Position numbers and translations under genes: made by a program. Of a stretch of DNA of 64,000 bases, positions 1 through 10,100 are shown piece by piece. The stretch covers positions 62,001 through 126,000 of the forward strand of contig JARGNI010000011.1 in the NCBI GenBank assembly GCA_029213195.1. Direction: 5' to 3'. The stretch is from Verrucomicrobiales bacterium. Its GTDB lineage: Bacteria; Verrucomicrobiota; Verrucomicrobiia; Verrucomicrobiales; DEV007. The notes beneath the pieces were generated by a model. The model searched no databases. It was given only the letters and a program-made list of their open reading frames with translations, and was not told the origin of the DNA. Numbering within the stretch: the first letter of the stretch is position 1; each line of letters begins with the position of its first letter.

Positions 1-1267
1 AGTCCCACCGCAACACATCATCACCATGACTGATCGCGACCACCGGGAGACCATCCTTGTCCTGTCCACCGGTGATGAAGTTGCCGTTGCTCATCCGCAC
101 CGGTTCGTCATACGGCCAGCAGTTCTCCATCACGATCCCCTTCGAGACCCACTGGTCGGTATCTTCGTCGAGCACGAAGGCCTCGGCAGAAAGCCCGGCA
201 AATTTCCGACCCGGCGTTCCTTTCCCGAAACGAGCAGCGAAGGTCCACAATCGTCCCTGGTGTTTCAGGTAGACGCCATGGCTATGTCGCTCCTCCCCTT
301 CGAATCCGGGTGCGATCATCTCTACTTTCGACCAAGTTTTCCCACCATCTGAAGACCGCCTTCCCTGCAGGGTCTCAAATTCCTGGTTCTCGTTCTTCGG
401 ACTGTTGGCCCAGTTCACAAAGAAAGTCCCCTCATGATGAATGATCGCAGCGCCGTGTAGAAACTTGTAGTCATGATCACGAGCGTCCAGCAGGGTCCTA
501 TGCTCAATTCCCTCTGCAAACGGAAGATCTTCGGGATTGGCGGGAAGCTCCGCTCCGCTCCAGAGCGGAAAGATCTCCTTCTTCGGCAGCTTGTGCTTCT
601 CCGCGTCCTTCGCTGCCACCCGATCTTTCTCGTAGAGTTCGACGATTCCCTTTTGATCAATCACTCGATGAGAGAGCGTCAGCTCGTCCAGCGCACCCAC
701 GAGGTTCTGCCAGATTCTTCCATTGTCGTTGACTCCACCTAGTGTCACCGGTGCCTTCGTTTGAGAAACTGGTCGTTCGAGCTCCAGGGTACCCGCCGAT
801 TGCCCGTCGATCCAGAGCGTCGCAGCCTTTCCCGAGATTGAAAAGGCAACATGCTGCCAACTACCAAGCGAGGGAGAAACCTCGGACTTTAATGTTTGCC
901 AACCATCCTGACGAACATACAACGTGTAGAGGCCATCCTTGTCGATCATGACTCCCCACTCGCGCTCGTTCAGCGAATAACGATTCTTGCCGAGAATCAT
1001 CTGCTGCCCCTCCTTCGAGGAGTAGGGGTTCACCCAGATGGAAAAGGTAGATCCAGTCTCTTGATGAGTGAGGCTGGATGAATTCTCGATTTCCAGGATC
1101 GAGGACCCATCGAATAACAGCGATGTCTTCCGGACACCCGGAGCCTGGACAACCTCACCTCGAACGGTCAACTCCGGATCCTTGAAGTGATCCAACGACC
1201 AGGATCGCTCTTCGGCAAACGCGCTGCCGCCCGTAAGGACGATGAGTAGCAGGGTCAGGTTTCTCAT
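1..1267 (-). CDS. Secreted LamG and BNR/sialidase-like protein (3' end outside window)
   Basis: The minus-strand frame is open from an ATG at 1267 to the window edge, so at least 422 residues are present and the C-terminus is missing. A hydrophobic N-terminus ending in AFAEE is a signal peptide. Residues about 30-190 read as a LamG/concanavalin-like domain (SWQHVAFSISG, a closing GALDELTLSHRVI helix strand). From about residue 215 the sequence looks like a BNR/exo-sialidase-type propeller, with the Asp-box-like stretch RRSSDGGKTWSKVEM. The start ATG overlaps the stop of the upstream sulfatase in an ATGA, so the two are probably translationally coupled. By family it should bind or process carbohydrate outside the cytoplasm; whether it is a catalytic glycosidase cannot be told without the missing part. 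Confidence 0.8.
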   Translation of the reverse strand, partial: MRNLTLLLIVLTGGSAFAEERSWSLDHFKDPELTVRGEVVQAPGVRKTSLLFDGSSILEIENSSSLTHQETGSTFSIWVNPYSSKEGQQMILGKNRYSLNEREWGVMIDKDGLYTLYVRQDGWQTLKSEVSPSLGSWQHVAFSISGKAATLWIDGQSAGTLELERPVSQTKAPVTLGGVNDNGRIWQNLVGALDELTLSHRVIDQKGIVELYEKDRVAAKDAEKHKLPKKEIFPLWSGAELPANPEDLPFAEGIEHRTLLDARDHDYKFLHGAAIIHHEGTFFVNWANSPKNENQEFETLQGRRSSDGGKTWSKVEMIAPGFEGEERHSHGVYLKHQGRLWTFAARFGKGTPGRKFAGLSAEAFVLDEDTDQWVSKGIVMENCWPYDEPVRMSNGNFITGGQDKDGLPVVAISHGDDVLRWD

Positions 1268-2718
1268 TGTGAAAATCCTTTCTGATACTTGTCAAACCAG
1301 TCCCGCACTTTCAGTCCAGGGTGCTGGTCGCTGGGAATCTTGTCCGCAAGCTTCTGTTTCGTTTCCAGGTACTGAGGATCCTTGGCAAGGTTGGTCCACT
1401 CGTTGGCATCTGTCTTGTGGTCGTAGAGTTCTTCTGATCCATCTTCGTAGCGTATGTAGCGCCAGCGCTCGGTACGAATCGCGGTGTTCCCCTCTCCGTA
1501 GGAGGAGATGGCGGGAGGACGTTTCAATCTGGGATCCGAAAGCTGAGGTTTCACCGAAACCCCATCCAACCACTCAGGAACGGCAAGCCCAGCGAAGTCC
1601 ACCAGGGAAGGAAAGACATCGATAAGACTGACCGGCTGGAGGCAGGTCGAACCAGCCTTTACTCCTGGTCCGCGAACAATGAAAGGGATTCGTGTCGTCT
1701 GTTCCCAGATCGCCCCCTTGCACCAGTGCTTCTTTTCCCCAAGGTGCCAGCCATGGTCGCTGACGAGCATGATATAGGTCTCGCGGCCACGAGGATTCTC
1801 TTCGAGAACATCGAGAAACCTCCCGATCTGTCGGTCGACGAAAGCAACGGACGCCTGGTAAGCCTGGATCGTGACATCCCATTGTTCATTCTCGACGATG
1901 TACTCGTGATCACTGAGCCCATCGTGCATTGGTTTGTGCGCGTGACTCCGGGCCAGTTTCTTTGCGAAATCCGGCATGTCCTCCCAGTCGTCGACTCCTT
2001 CCGGCTCCGCAGGACGGCGGATCGACTCCAGGGGGAACTTCTCAAAATATTCTTTGGGTACCTGCAAGGGGCGATGGGGACGGAAGAAACCCACGGTCAT
2101 GAAGAGAGGTTTCTCAGTAGCCTTGTTCCATTGTTCGATCGCCCAGCTCGCCACCTTGTAGTCCCCCATCTCCTCATCGGCAGCCTCGAGAGCGTAGCCG
2201 TCATTGGGAGCCCTCATTGCATTGAAATTATCTTTGCCCTTGGGAGGTTTCGGATCCCCGGGGCGCTTCAACAGATTGTCCCCACGATTTCCGGGCCCTC
2301 CGTGAAACACTTTTCCTCCACTGACCACACGATACCCATTCTCCATGAAAAACTCCTGCATCGTCGGAGTCGCGATCTTCGTTTCCTTTTTCCCTTTGGC
2401 GTTGAAGTAAGTCCCCGTGTGGAAAGGGTAGATTCCGTGATTCAAGCTCGTCCGCGAGGGCCGGCACTGGGGTGAATTGCAGTAGGCTTGGGGGAAGAGC
2501 ATTCCACTATTGGCCAGTGCATCGATGTTCGGGGACTTCGCATCCGGGTGCCCGCCGAGACACCCCAACCAGTCATTCAGATCATCGACGATGATGAAGA
2601 CGACGTCGGGGTGTTTGTCCTCGGCCCCGGCAGTCCTGGACAAAACCGAGAAACTCAGAAGCAGACAAATCGAGAAGATCGTCACCGAAAGGTCTCGGGA
2701 AAAGCGAATAGAGATCAT
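1264..2718 (-). CDS. Type I sulfatase, iduronate-2-sulfatase-like
   Basis: A 484-residue secreted sulfatase. The signal peptide ends near residue 30. The metal-binding DDLNDW segment (about 45-50) and the PNIDALA segment resemble iduronate-2-sulfatase-type enzymes. The formylglycine motif is CRPSR at residues 85-89, which fits the C-x-P-S-R consensus for conversion of the cysteine. An SDHGWHLGEK segment supplies the second half of the metal site. ATG at 2718 is preferred over the in-frame GTG at 2727 because it leaves a normal signal peptide. The gene is followed, with a 4-bp overlap, by the LamG/BNR gene. Expected role: hydrolysis of sulfate esters on an extracellular polysaccharide; the true substrate is unknown. 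Confidence 0.93.
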   Translation of the reverse strand: MISIRFSRDLSVTIFSICLLLSFSVLSRTAGAEDKHPDVVFIIVDDLNDWLGCLGGHPDAKSPNIDALANSGMLFPQAYCNSPQCRPSRTSLNHGIYPFHTGTYFNAKGKKETKIATPTMQEFFMENGYRVVSGGKVFHGGPGNRGDNLLKRPGDPKPPKGKDNFNAMRAPNDGYALEAADEEMGDYKVASWAIEQWNKATEKPLFMTVGFFRPHRPLQVPKEYFEKFPLESIRRPAEPEGVDDWEDMPDFAKKLARSHAHKPMHDGLSDHEYIVENEQWDVTIQAYQASVAFVDRQIGRFLDVLEENPRGRETYIMLVSDHGWHLGEKKHWCKGAIWEQTTRIPFIVRGPGVKAGSTCLQPVSLIDVFPSLVDFAGLAVPEWLDGVSVKPQLSDPRLKRPPAISSYGEGNTAIRTERWRYIRYEDGSEELYDHKTDANEWTNLAKDPQYLETKQKLADKIPSDQHPGLKVRDWFDKYQKGFSQ

Positions 2719-3128
2719 GACTGGCACCGCATCAGTCGTAGCGATTTCTCGCTCCAGTGGAAGGATGAATTATGCCGGGAAGGCGGAACTTCCAAGGCTG
2801 CCGGAACCTATTGGCATCATGAGCAAGGCGGCACCCACATCCGGACCGTTCAGATATGCCGCGCTGATTTGGAAGGGGAATTCCTCATCGCTCCCGCCTA
2901 TGTCGACTTGATGTATGACACTGAAGTTCGCGGTCATAGTGGAAGCGTCCTGCTGAAGATCGAAAAAGAAGGAGATCCAGAAATCGCAATGGAGATCCGT
3001 TCATCGGACTCGCATACGGCAGGATTTGACGATCCCAAGAACGCATGGGATCGATTGCCCCTCGTCGTAGTCGCCCGAGATTTCGAGCTTCAGTCACCAT
3101 TCCATCCACAATGGCAAGGTCTGTCGAA
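2719..3128. other. Gene-poor interval between divergent genes
   Basis: About 410 bases separate the sulfatase start from the tagaturonate reductase start. No complete gene was found. The plus strand holds a decayed protein fragment (listed separately), and both flanking promoters must lie here, but no clear promoter element could be recognised. Confidence 0.5.
2806..2985 (+). pseudogene. Relic resembling the C-terminal end of an alpha-2-macroglobulin-type protein
   Basis: One plus-strand frame reads like a protein for about 60 codons: TYWHHEQGG, then GEFLIAPAYVDLMYDTEVRG and HSGSVLLKIEKE. The pattern G-x-F-x-x-x-P-A-x-x-x-x-M-Y-x-x-E-V-x-G-x-S matches how the last segment of bacterial alpha-2-macroglobulin family proteins typically ends. 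Upstream, the frame runs antisense into the sulfatase with no coding-like sequence, and downstream it drifts on without similarity. I therefore read it as the 3' remnant of a deleted gene rather than a functional ORF. The family assignment is from memory of the motif and is moderately uncertain. Confidence 0.4.
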
Positions 3129-4247
3129 ATGGCGAAAGAGAACCGAGACAGACTCATGATTCTTCAATTTGGAGCCGGAAACTTCCTGAGAGCCTTTGCC
3201 GATTTGATCATCGACGAACTCGATGCAGGCGAAGTCATTGTGGTTCAATCGACCGGGAGGGAGAGAGCCAATGCGATCAACGAGGCACGGGGCAAATTCC
3301 ACGTCGCGATCCAGGGATTCGATTCAGGCGAGATCGTCAACGAGACCGTCGAGGTGGACTCCATTTCCCACGCCCTGCACGCCGGTAGCCAGTGGGATGA
3401 GGTTCTTGATACGGGCAGACGGCCTGATCTCTCAATGATCCTGTCCAACACCACGGAGGCAGGCCTTGTCCTCGATCCCGCCGATAAAGCCCCGGAAAAC
3501 GATGCCCCAGCTTCCTTTCCGGCCAAGCTGCTCGCGGTCCTTTCCGCCCGATACGAGGCAGGCCATCCCGCACCATGGATCGCACCTTGCGAGCTCGTCG
3601 AATCCAACGGGGATCTTCTGAGAGATCTCGTCCTGGAGCAGGCCGAAACCTGGAATCTTTCCGATGGGTTGAAAGCCTGGCTTCAAAAGGAGTGCCGCTG
3701 GGTCAACACCCTCGTCGACCGCATCGTTCCCGGCCCGCCCAAAGAACACCCTCTCCTCGGCAAAGATCCGCTGCTTCTCAGCGCGGAGCCGTTTGTCTTC
3801 TGGGCCGTGGAAACCGATGACGACGATTTCCCTCTCATTCAACATCCTGCCGTGGTCGCTTCGGCGGATATCACTCCCTTCGCCCTTCGGAAGGTTCGCA
3901 TCCTCAACGGGGCTCATTCCGCTCTCGTGAGTCGCGCCGAAGGAACCGGCATTGCGACCGTTCGCGAATGCCTGGAGGATCCTGAGTTGAGTTCCTGGCT
4001 CGAAAGCCTCCTCTTTGATGAAATCGTTCCCGTCCTCGAAGGGCGTTGTGATGACCCGGAAGGATTTGCGCGAGCCACGCTCGATCGGTTTCGCAATCCC
4101 TTCCTCGAACACAAGCTCTCATCGATTGCCCTGAACCACGAAGCCAAGGTGGCGGTCCGCCTGAAACCGACCTTGGAGGAATACCGCGAGAAATTTGGGA
4201 CGGAGCCTCCTTTGCTATCCACGCTGTTTCGTGGCGACGGCCGCTAG
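3129..4247 (+). CDS. uxaB: Tagaturonate/fructuronate reductase-like (mannitol dehydrogenase family)
   Basis: A 372-residue cytoplasmic protein of the polyol-specific long-chain dehydrogenase family. The N-terminus has the Rossmann segment LQFGAGNFLRAF, very like UxaB, and the catalytic K-x4-N-x2-H arrangement is visible in KVRILNGAH. The family reduces D-tagaturonate (or D-fructuronate) to the aldonate with NADH in hexuronate catabolism. ATG at 3129 was chosen, with a weak AAGG upstream, because it gives the usual short N-terminus; ATGs at 3045, 3111 and 3156 are alternatives. At about 372 residues it is shorter than the E. coli enzyme. No uxaA, uxaC or kdgK partner is in the window, so the pathway context is inferred from the uronate-rich polysaccharide setting. 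Confidence 0.78.
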   Translation: MAKENRDRLMILQFGAGNFLRAFADLIIDELDAGEVIVVQSTGRERANAINEARGKFHVAIQGFDSGEIVNETVEVDSISHALHAGSQWDEVLDTGRRPDLSMILSNTTEAGLVLDPADKAPENDAPASFPAKLLAVLSARYEAGHPAPWIAPCELVESNGDLLRDLVLEQAETWNLSDGLKAWLQKECRWVNTLVDRIVPGPPKEHPLLGKDPLLLSAEPFVFWAVETDDDDFPLIQHPAVVASADITPFALRKVRILNGAHSALVSRAEGTGIATVRECLEDPELSSWLESLLFDEIVPVLEGRCDDPEGFARATLDRFRNPFLEHKLSSIALNHEAKVAVRLKPTLEEYREKFGTEPPLLSTLFRGDGR

Positions 4248-4262
4248 AAACTGTCCTTTCGG

Positions 4263-6440
4263 CTACCGGGCTTGCATCACCCGGGTCCACATTTCTCCAT
4301 CCCGGGCAAACGACTCCGTTCGTAGCCCGGGGCCGCCCCCCCACTCTGCGCCTGGCATTCCCACCAGGGAAGCTTCGTCCCATTCGCCGAGCAGCTCGAT
4401 CACCGCGGATTCATCGGCAAGCTCGAGAACACTTTCTACCGGTCCAAATTCCAGCTCCCGCACCCGCATCACCCCGTCGCGAATCACGACCCGCGCTTCG
4501 CCGTCATCTCCGCCGATCCGCAGCTTCTCGACATCCACTGATCCACCGCTTTCGATCGTCAGGGTGGCAAGGTCATGCACCATTTCGAGACGCTCGGCGG
4601 TCACGGTCCCGCCGTTCCTCACAATCAGTTCCGATACGGTGTCCGGTCCGCGAGAGCCATACTGAGCCATGCGGATGAGGCCGTGGCTCGACTCCCAGGT
4701 GCCACCGTCGACGATGAGACGGCTGGCGGCATTGTTGCGCCCGATGAATACCCGTCCGCGGGTCAGGAGTTTCCCCTCGACGATCATTTCAGCGACTCCG
4801 CCCTCGTTATGCCCCAGAAGCAATTCACCCTGACCAGATCTTTCCAGGATGCCGTCGGGCAGAATCCGCATCCGCGCCCGGCCGCGATGATAACCCAGCC
4901 AGAGGGTCTGCTTGAGCGCGACACGTCTCGCCAGCCGCAGCTCTTCCGCATCGACGACCCGGACCTCGTCGCGGGCACCGTCGGGAGTCCTGTCCTCCTG
5001 CCAGTTCTTCTTGTTTCGCCAGTCGCCGGATGGTCCGGTCCAGACTGCAGTGGGAGAGGAAGCGCGTGGCCTCGTCGTCAGGGTCAGGAAGCAAGCATCG
5101 GCAAAATGTCCTTCGAATTCGTCGGTCGTGTCGTTGGTGTTGTCTTCAGAAGCATAAACCTGGGCGACGAGATAATCGGCATTGGGCGGTATCACGAAAT
5201 CACAGGAGAGAAGCTCCCAGGTAGCGGGATCGTCATCGCTGTTCACGGTGGTGCTCGTGCTGGCGAGTTGCTCGGAAAGGGGTTGGTTCTTGCGATCCCA
5301 GTAGGAATCCACCAGTTCGACCGAACCCTGGAAGGCAAACAGGGCGATACCGAATTTCCGATCAACCCGTGAGCTCCCCGAGACGCGGTTGACCTTTGCG
5401 GAAAACGCAGCCTCGACTCCCCCGCGATTGACTTCATCGGAGTAGAGAGTCAGATCGATCACTTGCCACAACTCCGAGGCCCCACCGTTCGGATCCTCCG
5501 GGGATGCGGTTGTGCCGAGGAATTGCAGCATCCGGTTCCCTTCCGTCGGCTCGATGACCGCACCCTGTTCGCTCCCGGACTTAACAGGGTAACGCCCGAT
5601 TTGCTGGTGCGCATCGCCTCCCCAGGTGAGATAGGTGGCGGGCATGCCTTTCACTACTTCCGTGTCCTTCTCAAATCCGGGATTTGCCAGGGAAACAGGC
5701 AATACGTAGGCGGGCATCGGAAACCGTTTTGAATCGGAGGTGCCGGTCGTTTTCGCAACCAGGTCCATCGATTCGGACTCCTGCAGTCGCACAGCCTTTG
5801 TCTTGCCTTCCTGTCGGATTTCCACCTCGCCTTCAAACACATGGGTCTCGACGTTATCCTCACTGACGGAGACTCCGAAGCGGGTGCCCAGGTCGATGAC
5901 CTCGCCTCGCGGTGTGACCACGGTGAACCCTTCGGCACCCTTGGGAACATCGGCCGCGAGCTTGCCATCGAAAAGCTCGAGACGAGTCGCATCCCGAAAC
6001 TGGAAGGAAGCAGGGGCCTCGATCACGATCTCGATTCCACTGTCCAGATGGATTTCGATGAGTTGGTCCCCGGAGAACTCATAGCGTTTCAGCTCGATCG
6101 CCTCGTCCGTGGTGGAAAAGATACCGAAGACGGGTGCAGGTTCGTTGCGCTCCACGATCAGGAAAGCCAAAACCACGACCGCTGCGGCAGCCATAGCGAT
6201 CCAAGGCCATCGGTTCGTGCGCTTCGATTGTTCCGGAAAGCTGACCAGCGGCGGAAGAGAATCCTGGGCTTCTTCCCAAGCAAAATGCCGGGTGATCAGA
6301 CCGTGCAGTCGGACTCGCGACCGGAACTCGCGCCGCAGCTCGGCATCGGACCGCAGCGCCTCGTCAAATGCGGCCGTCTCTTCGGGAGATAATGCACCAT
6401 CGAGGTAGCGGTCGATTATCTGGTGTGAGTCGTCCGTCAT
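4263..6440 (-). CDS. FecR-domain membrane protein with large extracytoplasmic C-terminal region
   Basis: A 725-residue protein encoded 4 bp after the sigma factor gene, so probably its anti-sigma or sensor partner. Residues 1-60 form an anti-sigma-like helical domain (DRYLDGALSPEETAAFDEAL). A single membrane helix lies at about 78-97. Residues about 120-230 are a FecR domain (FTVVTPRGEVIDLGTRFGV, then HVFEGEVEI). A sandwich-like region follows, including a galactose-binding-type stretch beginning LANPGFEKDTEV. The C-terminal 200 residues carry short repeated beta-helix units (GELLLGHNEGG, GRVFIGRNNAAS, SELIVRNGGTVTAERL), like autotransporter passenger repeats. ATG at 6440 fits the spacing after the sigma stop. 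Topology implies cytoplasmic sigma binding and periplasmic or outer-facing sensing. Its ligand is unknown. Confidence 0.82.
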   Translation of the reverse strand: MTDDSHQIIDRYLDGALSPEETAAFDEALRSDAELRREFRSRVRLHGLITRHFAWEEAQDSLPPLVSFPEQSKRTNRWPWIAMAAAAVVVLAFLIVERNEPAPVFGIFSTTDEAIELKRYEFSGDQLIEIHLDSGIEIVIEAPASFQFRDATRLELFDGKLAADVPKGAEGFTVVTPRGEVIDLGTRFGVSVSEDNVETHVFEGEVEIRQEGKTKAVRLQESESMDLVAKTTGTSDSKRFPMPAYVLPVSLANPGFEKDTEVVKGMPATYLTWGGDAHQQIGRYPVKSGSEQGAVIEPTEGNRMLQFLGTTASPEDPNGGASELWQVIDLTLYSDEVNRGGVEAAFSAKVNRVSGSSRVDRKFGIALFAFQGSVELVDSYWDRKNQPLSEQLASTSTTVNSDDDPATWELLSCDFVIPPNADYLVAQVYASEDNTNDTTDEFEGHFADACFLTLTTRPRASSPTAVWTGPSGDWRNKKNWQEDRTPDGARDEVRVVDAEELRLARRVALKQTLWLGYHRGRARMRILPDGILERSGQGELLLGHNEGGVAEMIVEGKLLTRGRVFIGRNNAASRLIVDGGTWESSHGLIRMAQYGSRGPDTVSELIVRNGGTVTAERLEMVHDLATLTIESGGSVDVEKLRIGGDDGEARVVIRDGVMRVRELEFGPVESVLELADESAVIELLGEWDEASLVGMPGAEWGGGPGLRTESFARDGEMWTRVMQAR

Positions 6441-6444
6441 TGAT

Positions 6445-6984
6445 CTAGAAATTCGCTCCCACCTTTTTCTGGATACAGAGTTTGAGTTCTTTCCTCGCCC
6501 GTGAAAGTCCGACATACGCTGCCTCGGGTTTCCACCCGACCTGGTCCGCCGCTGCACCCGGCTTGATCCCGTTGCGGTAAACTAGTTCGACCAGTTGCTT
6601 CAGTTTCGGGGAAAGGTGCGTGATGCAATCCGCGAGGGCGTGGCTGATCTTCTGTTCCATGACCTCATCGTTCGCAGAATCTGGATCGGAAGCTTCACGA
6701 GCGAGCAACTCCATCGTTTCTCCGCTCAACGCGAGCGGCTCCCGTTTCTTTTGCCGAAGGTATTCCAACACCTTGAAACGGGCGATCGCGAAGGCCCAAG
6801 CCTTGAAATTGGTTCCCTCCTCGTAGTCATGCGCCTTTGCGGTGACGGTGAGAAACGTATCCTGCACCATGTCCTCCGCCTCGCCGGGATGAGGCAGCAG
6901 CGAGAGCACGAAATATTTCACCTCCGCCCCGTATTGGACGAAGAGCTGCTGCACGTGCCGGGTGTGTTCGGAGTCCGAAGCCAT
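6445..6984 (-). CDS. ECF RNA polymerase sigma factor (Verrucomicrobium/Pirellula type)
   Basis: A 179-residue sigma-70 family protein of normal ECF length. Region 2 is clear (AEDMVQDTFLTVTAKAH, then FKAWAFAIARFKVLEYLR), and region 4 ends in a helix-turn-helix (LKQLVELVYRNG, AAADQVGWKPEAAYVGLSRA). It directs RNA polymerase to a specific promoter set. It is followed at 4 bp by the FecR gene, the standard sigma/anti-sigma arrangement. The motif CTAAGGTTC-N10-GTCATTCTT lies 37 nt upstream of the ATG and is repeated before two other genes, which suggests autoregulation and a small local regulon. Confidence 0.93.
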   Translation of the reverse strand: MASDSEHTRHVQQLFVQYGAEVKYFVLSLLPHPGEAEDMVQDTFLTVTAKAHDYEEGTNFKAWAFAIARFKVLEYLRQKKREPLALSGETMELLAREASDPDSANDEVMEQKISHALADCITHLSPKLKQLVELVYRNGIKPGAAADQVGWKPEAAYVGLSRARKELKLCIQKKVGANF

Positions 6985-6993
6985 GGTTCATCA

Positions 6994-7021
6994 AAGAATG
7001 ACACGGATTCGGGAACCTTAG
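6994..7021 (-). promoter_or_regulatory. Putative ECF promoter of the sigma factor gene
   Basis: Read on the minus strand: CTAAGGTTC (7021-7013), 10 nt, GTCATTCTT (7002-6994). The same two blocks with the same spacer precede the genes starting at 7110 and 10518. Taking CTAAGG as -35 and ATTCTT as -10 gives a 16-bp spacer, typical of ECF promoters, and a very short or absent leader before the ATG at 6984. Confidence 0.55.
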
Positions 7022-7079
7022 CGAAGAAAGTTGGGAATGGTGGGATCGGTAATTTTCTTGTATGGATCGCTAAGGTTCC
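7012..7079. repeat. 13-bp perfect inverted repeat in the divergent promoter region
   Basis: GGAACCTTAGCGA at 7012-7024 is repeated as its exact reverse complement TCGCTAAGGTTCC at 7067-7079. The arms contain the CTAAGGTTC blocks of the two divergent promoters, one for the sigma gene and one for the gene at 7110. The repeat is thus best explained as two promoter elements facing outward, not as a hairpin. Confidence 0.8.
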
Positions 7080-7097
7080 TCCTTTCTGGCCATCATT
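7070..7097 (+). promoter_or_regulatory. Putative ECF promoter of the ThuA/haem-binding gene
   Basis: CTAAGGTTC (7070-7078), 10 nt, GCCATCATT (7089-7097), placed 40 nt before the ATG at 7110. Block sequence and spacer match those before the sigma gene and the DUF1501 gene. Confidence 0.55.
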
Positions 7098-7109
7098 ATC
7101 AACAGCCGT

Positions 7110-10100
7110 ATGATTCCCCTTTTCCTGAGACTCCTCCCAACCCTTCTCCTCGTTGGCACTCTTACTTGCGCCAAAGCGAACGAACCACTGCGCGCACTCA
7201 TCGTCGACGGCCGGAACAATCACGACTGGCGGTCCACGACGGACCACCTTCGGGCTACCCTCGAAGCGACAGGACGATTCGAGGTCGAGGTGTCGACCGC
7301 ACCGCAGAAACGGTCTCCAAAAGTGCCCCGGCGAGTGCAACGCCCCGAAGATGAAGCGGCCCTGCAGGAGGCGAAGCAGCTCTTCACCGAACGGGAAGCC
7401 GCAGCGAAGGCCAAGCTGGCGGAACGCTGGACACAGTGGCGGCCGGACTTTGCCTCCGCCGATGTCGTGATCCTCAATTACAATGGCGATAACTGGCCAC
7501 CCCATGTCGCGGAGGGATTTATCGAATTTGTCCGCAACGGAGGTGGCACGGTTCTCATCCACGGAGCGAACAATGCCTTCCGCAACTGGCCGGAGTTCAA
7601 CGAAATGATCGGCCTGGGCTGGCGTCCCGCTCCGATCGGCCGGGCGATCAAGATCAATCCGGAATCGGGCGAGGCCTTTGTCGCCAAGGACGCGGATCTG
7701 CCGAACAAGGGCAATTCCAGTCACGGCTCAAAGCATCCCTTCCAGGTCACGGTGCGGGCGTCGGATCACCCCGTCATGCGTGGCCTGCCGCCGGTGTGGA
7801 TGCATGCCATCGACGAGCTCTATCACAACATGCGCGGCCCGGCGAAAGATCTCACCGTGCTGAGCAGTGCCTGGTCCGATCCGGAACAGCGCGGCACCGG
7901 ACTGCACGAGCCACTCACCTGGGAGGTCGCCTTCGGCAAAGGACGTGTCATCGTCACCAGCATGGGGCATCTCTGGCCCGGCGGGATGGAGCGTGGTGAG
8001 CAGGACTCGCTGCGTTGCGTCGGATTCCAGACTGTCTTTGCCCGCTCCTGCGAATACGTCGCCACCGGCGAGGTGACGCTACCGATTCCGGAAGACTTCC
8101 CCGGACCGGATGAAGTCAGCACCGTGGCCCCGCACGCGGTCGCCTGGCCCGGGAATCAACCAAAGCCTGCCGGCGATCTGACTTCGATGCGCTCCAAAAA
8201 GGAGGCCGATCTCTACAGCATGCTCACCCCCGAGGAGGAACTCGCGACCTTCGAACTCGCCCCCGGCTACGTCGCCGAGCTGTTCGCCGCCGAACCGATG
8301 GTCCAGGAGCCGGTGCTCACGGTCTGGGACGCCGATGGCGCGATGTATGTCGCCGAGATGCGCAGCTACATGCAGGACGCTGCCGGCACCGGCACCAAGA
8401 CCCTGCGCAACGGTCGGGTCAAAAAACTGGTCGACACCGATGGCGATGGACGAGCCGATCAAGCGACCATTTTCATCGACAACCTCAACCTGCCGCGGAT
8501 GATCCTGCCCCTCAGCGATGGCTGGATCGCCGTCCGGGAAACCGACACCATGGACGTGGTCGCCTACCGGGACAACGATGGGGACGGCGTCGCCGATGAA
8601 AACAAAATGCTCTACAAGCGCGGCCCCTACAGTCGCAACAGCCCGGAAAAATCGGTCGAGCACCAGGACTCGGGTCTGATGTGGAACATCGATAACCACA
8701 TCTATCTCACCTACAACATGGAGCGTTACCGCTTCACCACCGGCGAGTGGGTTGCCGAGAAACAGCCCGGTCACTGGACCCAGTGGGGCCTCACGCACGA
8801 TGATGCCGGCGATCTCTATTGGAGCACTAATTCCGATCCGCTCATCCAGGCCTACATCCACCCCCGCTACTGGGAGATCCCGCGACGGTTCGCTTCGAAC
8901 GTGCCGCGCATTCCCGTCGTCCTGCCGGCACACTACGACCCGGGTTTCATGGCTGCTCACAGCAGTTGCCTGCTCAACGACCGGGGCGGCTCGGCGGCAG
9001 CCGTGCGGAGTTTCACCTCTGCCTGCGGCCAGAGCATCTATCGATCCGACAAATTTCCCGCCGATGGCCGGGGCAATTATTTCGTCTGCGATCCCACGAT
9101 CCACGTCGTTCGGCGTGCTCGCATCTCGCGCGACGGGGCGATGGTTCGCTTAACCAAAGCGGAACCAGATGGAATGGAATTCCTGCGAAGTTCCGATATC
9201 AACAGCCGCTTCATCAACACCGCCGAGGGTCCGGACGGCTGCCTCTATGTTACCGACATGTATCGGGGCATCATCCAGGACGCTCCCTGGCTCAATCCCG
9301 GCAGTCGCGAAAACATCATCGCCAACGGCCTCGACGATAACAACCAGCACGGCCGCATCTGGCGTATCCGTCATCGGGATTTTCAGCCGCGCAGCAAACA
9401 AGCCATGCCTCCGATGAGCACTGAACCCACCATCGCCCTGCTGCGCCATCTCGAAAGCCCCTCCGGCTGGTGGCGGGATACGGCCCAGCGCGAGATCATC
9501 CTGCGAGAAGACCGCGAAAGCGTGGAGCCCCACTTGCGGGCCATAGCCCGGTTCGCCGACAGCCCACACGCCCGATTCCACGCTTTGTGGACGCTCGAAG
9601 GCATGGCGGCAACGGATCTCGATCTCCTCGCCCACATGGCCAAAGACAACGAAGCCAGGATCCGCCGGGCCGCGGTCCAGGTCGCCGAACCGCGGTTGGG
9701 AGAAGGCGAATTCTTCGATGCCCTGGCTCGCACCCTCGCGAACGACAGCGATCCTCAAGTCGCCCAGCAATTGATTCTCTCTCTCGGCCTCGTTCGGGAT
9801 CATCCCGATGGCGTCGAGCTGATCCAGCAGATCGCGCGTCGACAGGCCACTGTTCCGGGGGTGCAACTGGCAACGACCCTTTCGCTCTGGGGTATGAAAG
9901 ACCTGCCACTGGTGAAAGAGATCCTCGAAGGCAATGCCTTCGATCCCGCCACCACCGTCGCCTCGAAGAACATGCTCGGAAACTGGGACCGGGGGATCCA
10001 GTTTCCCGACGACATGTCCAACGACGAGAAGAAGCGCATCACCTCTGGAGAAACCCAGTATTTCGCCAGTTGCATTACCTGTCACGGAGCGGACGGCAAA

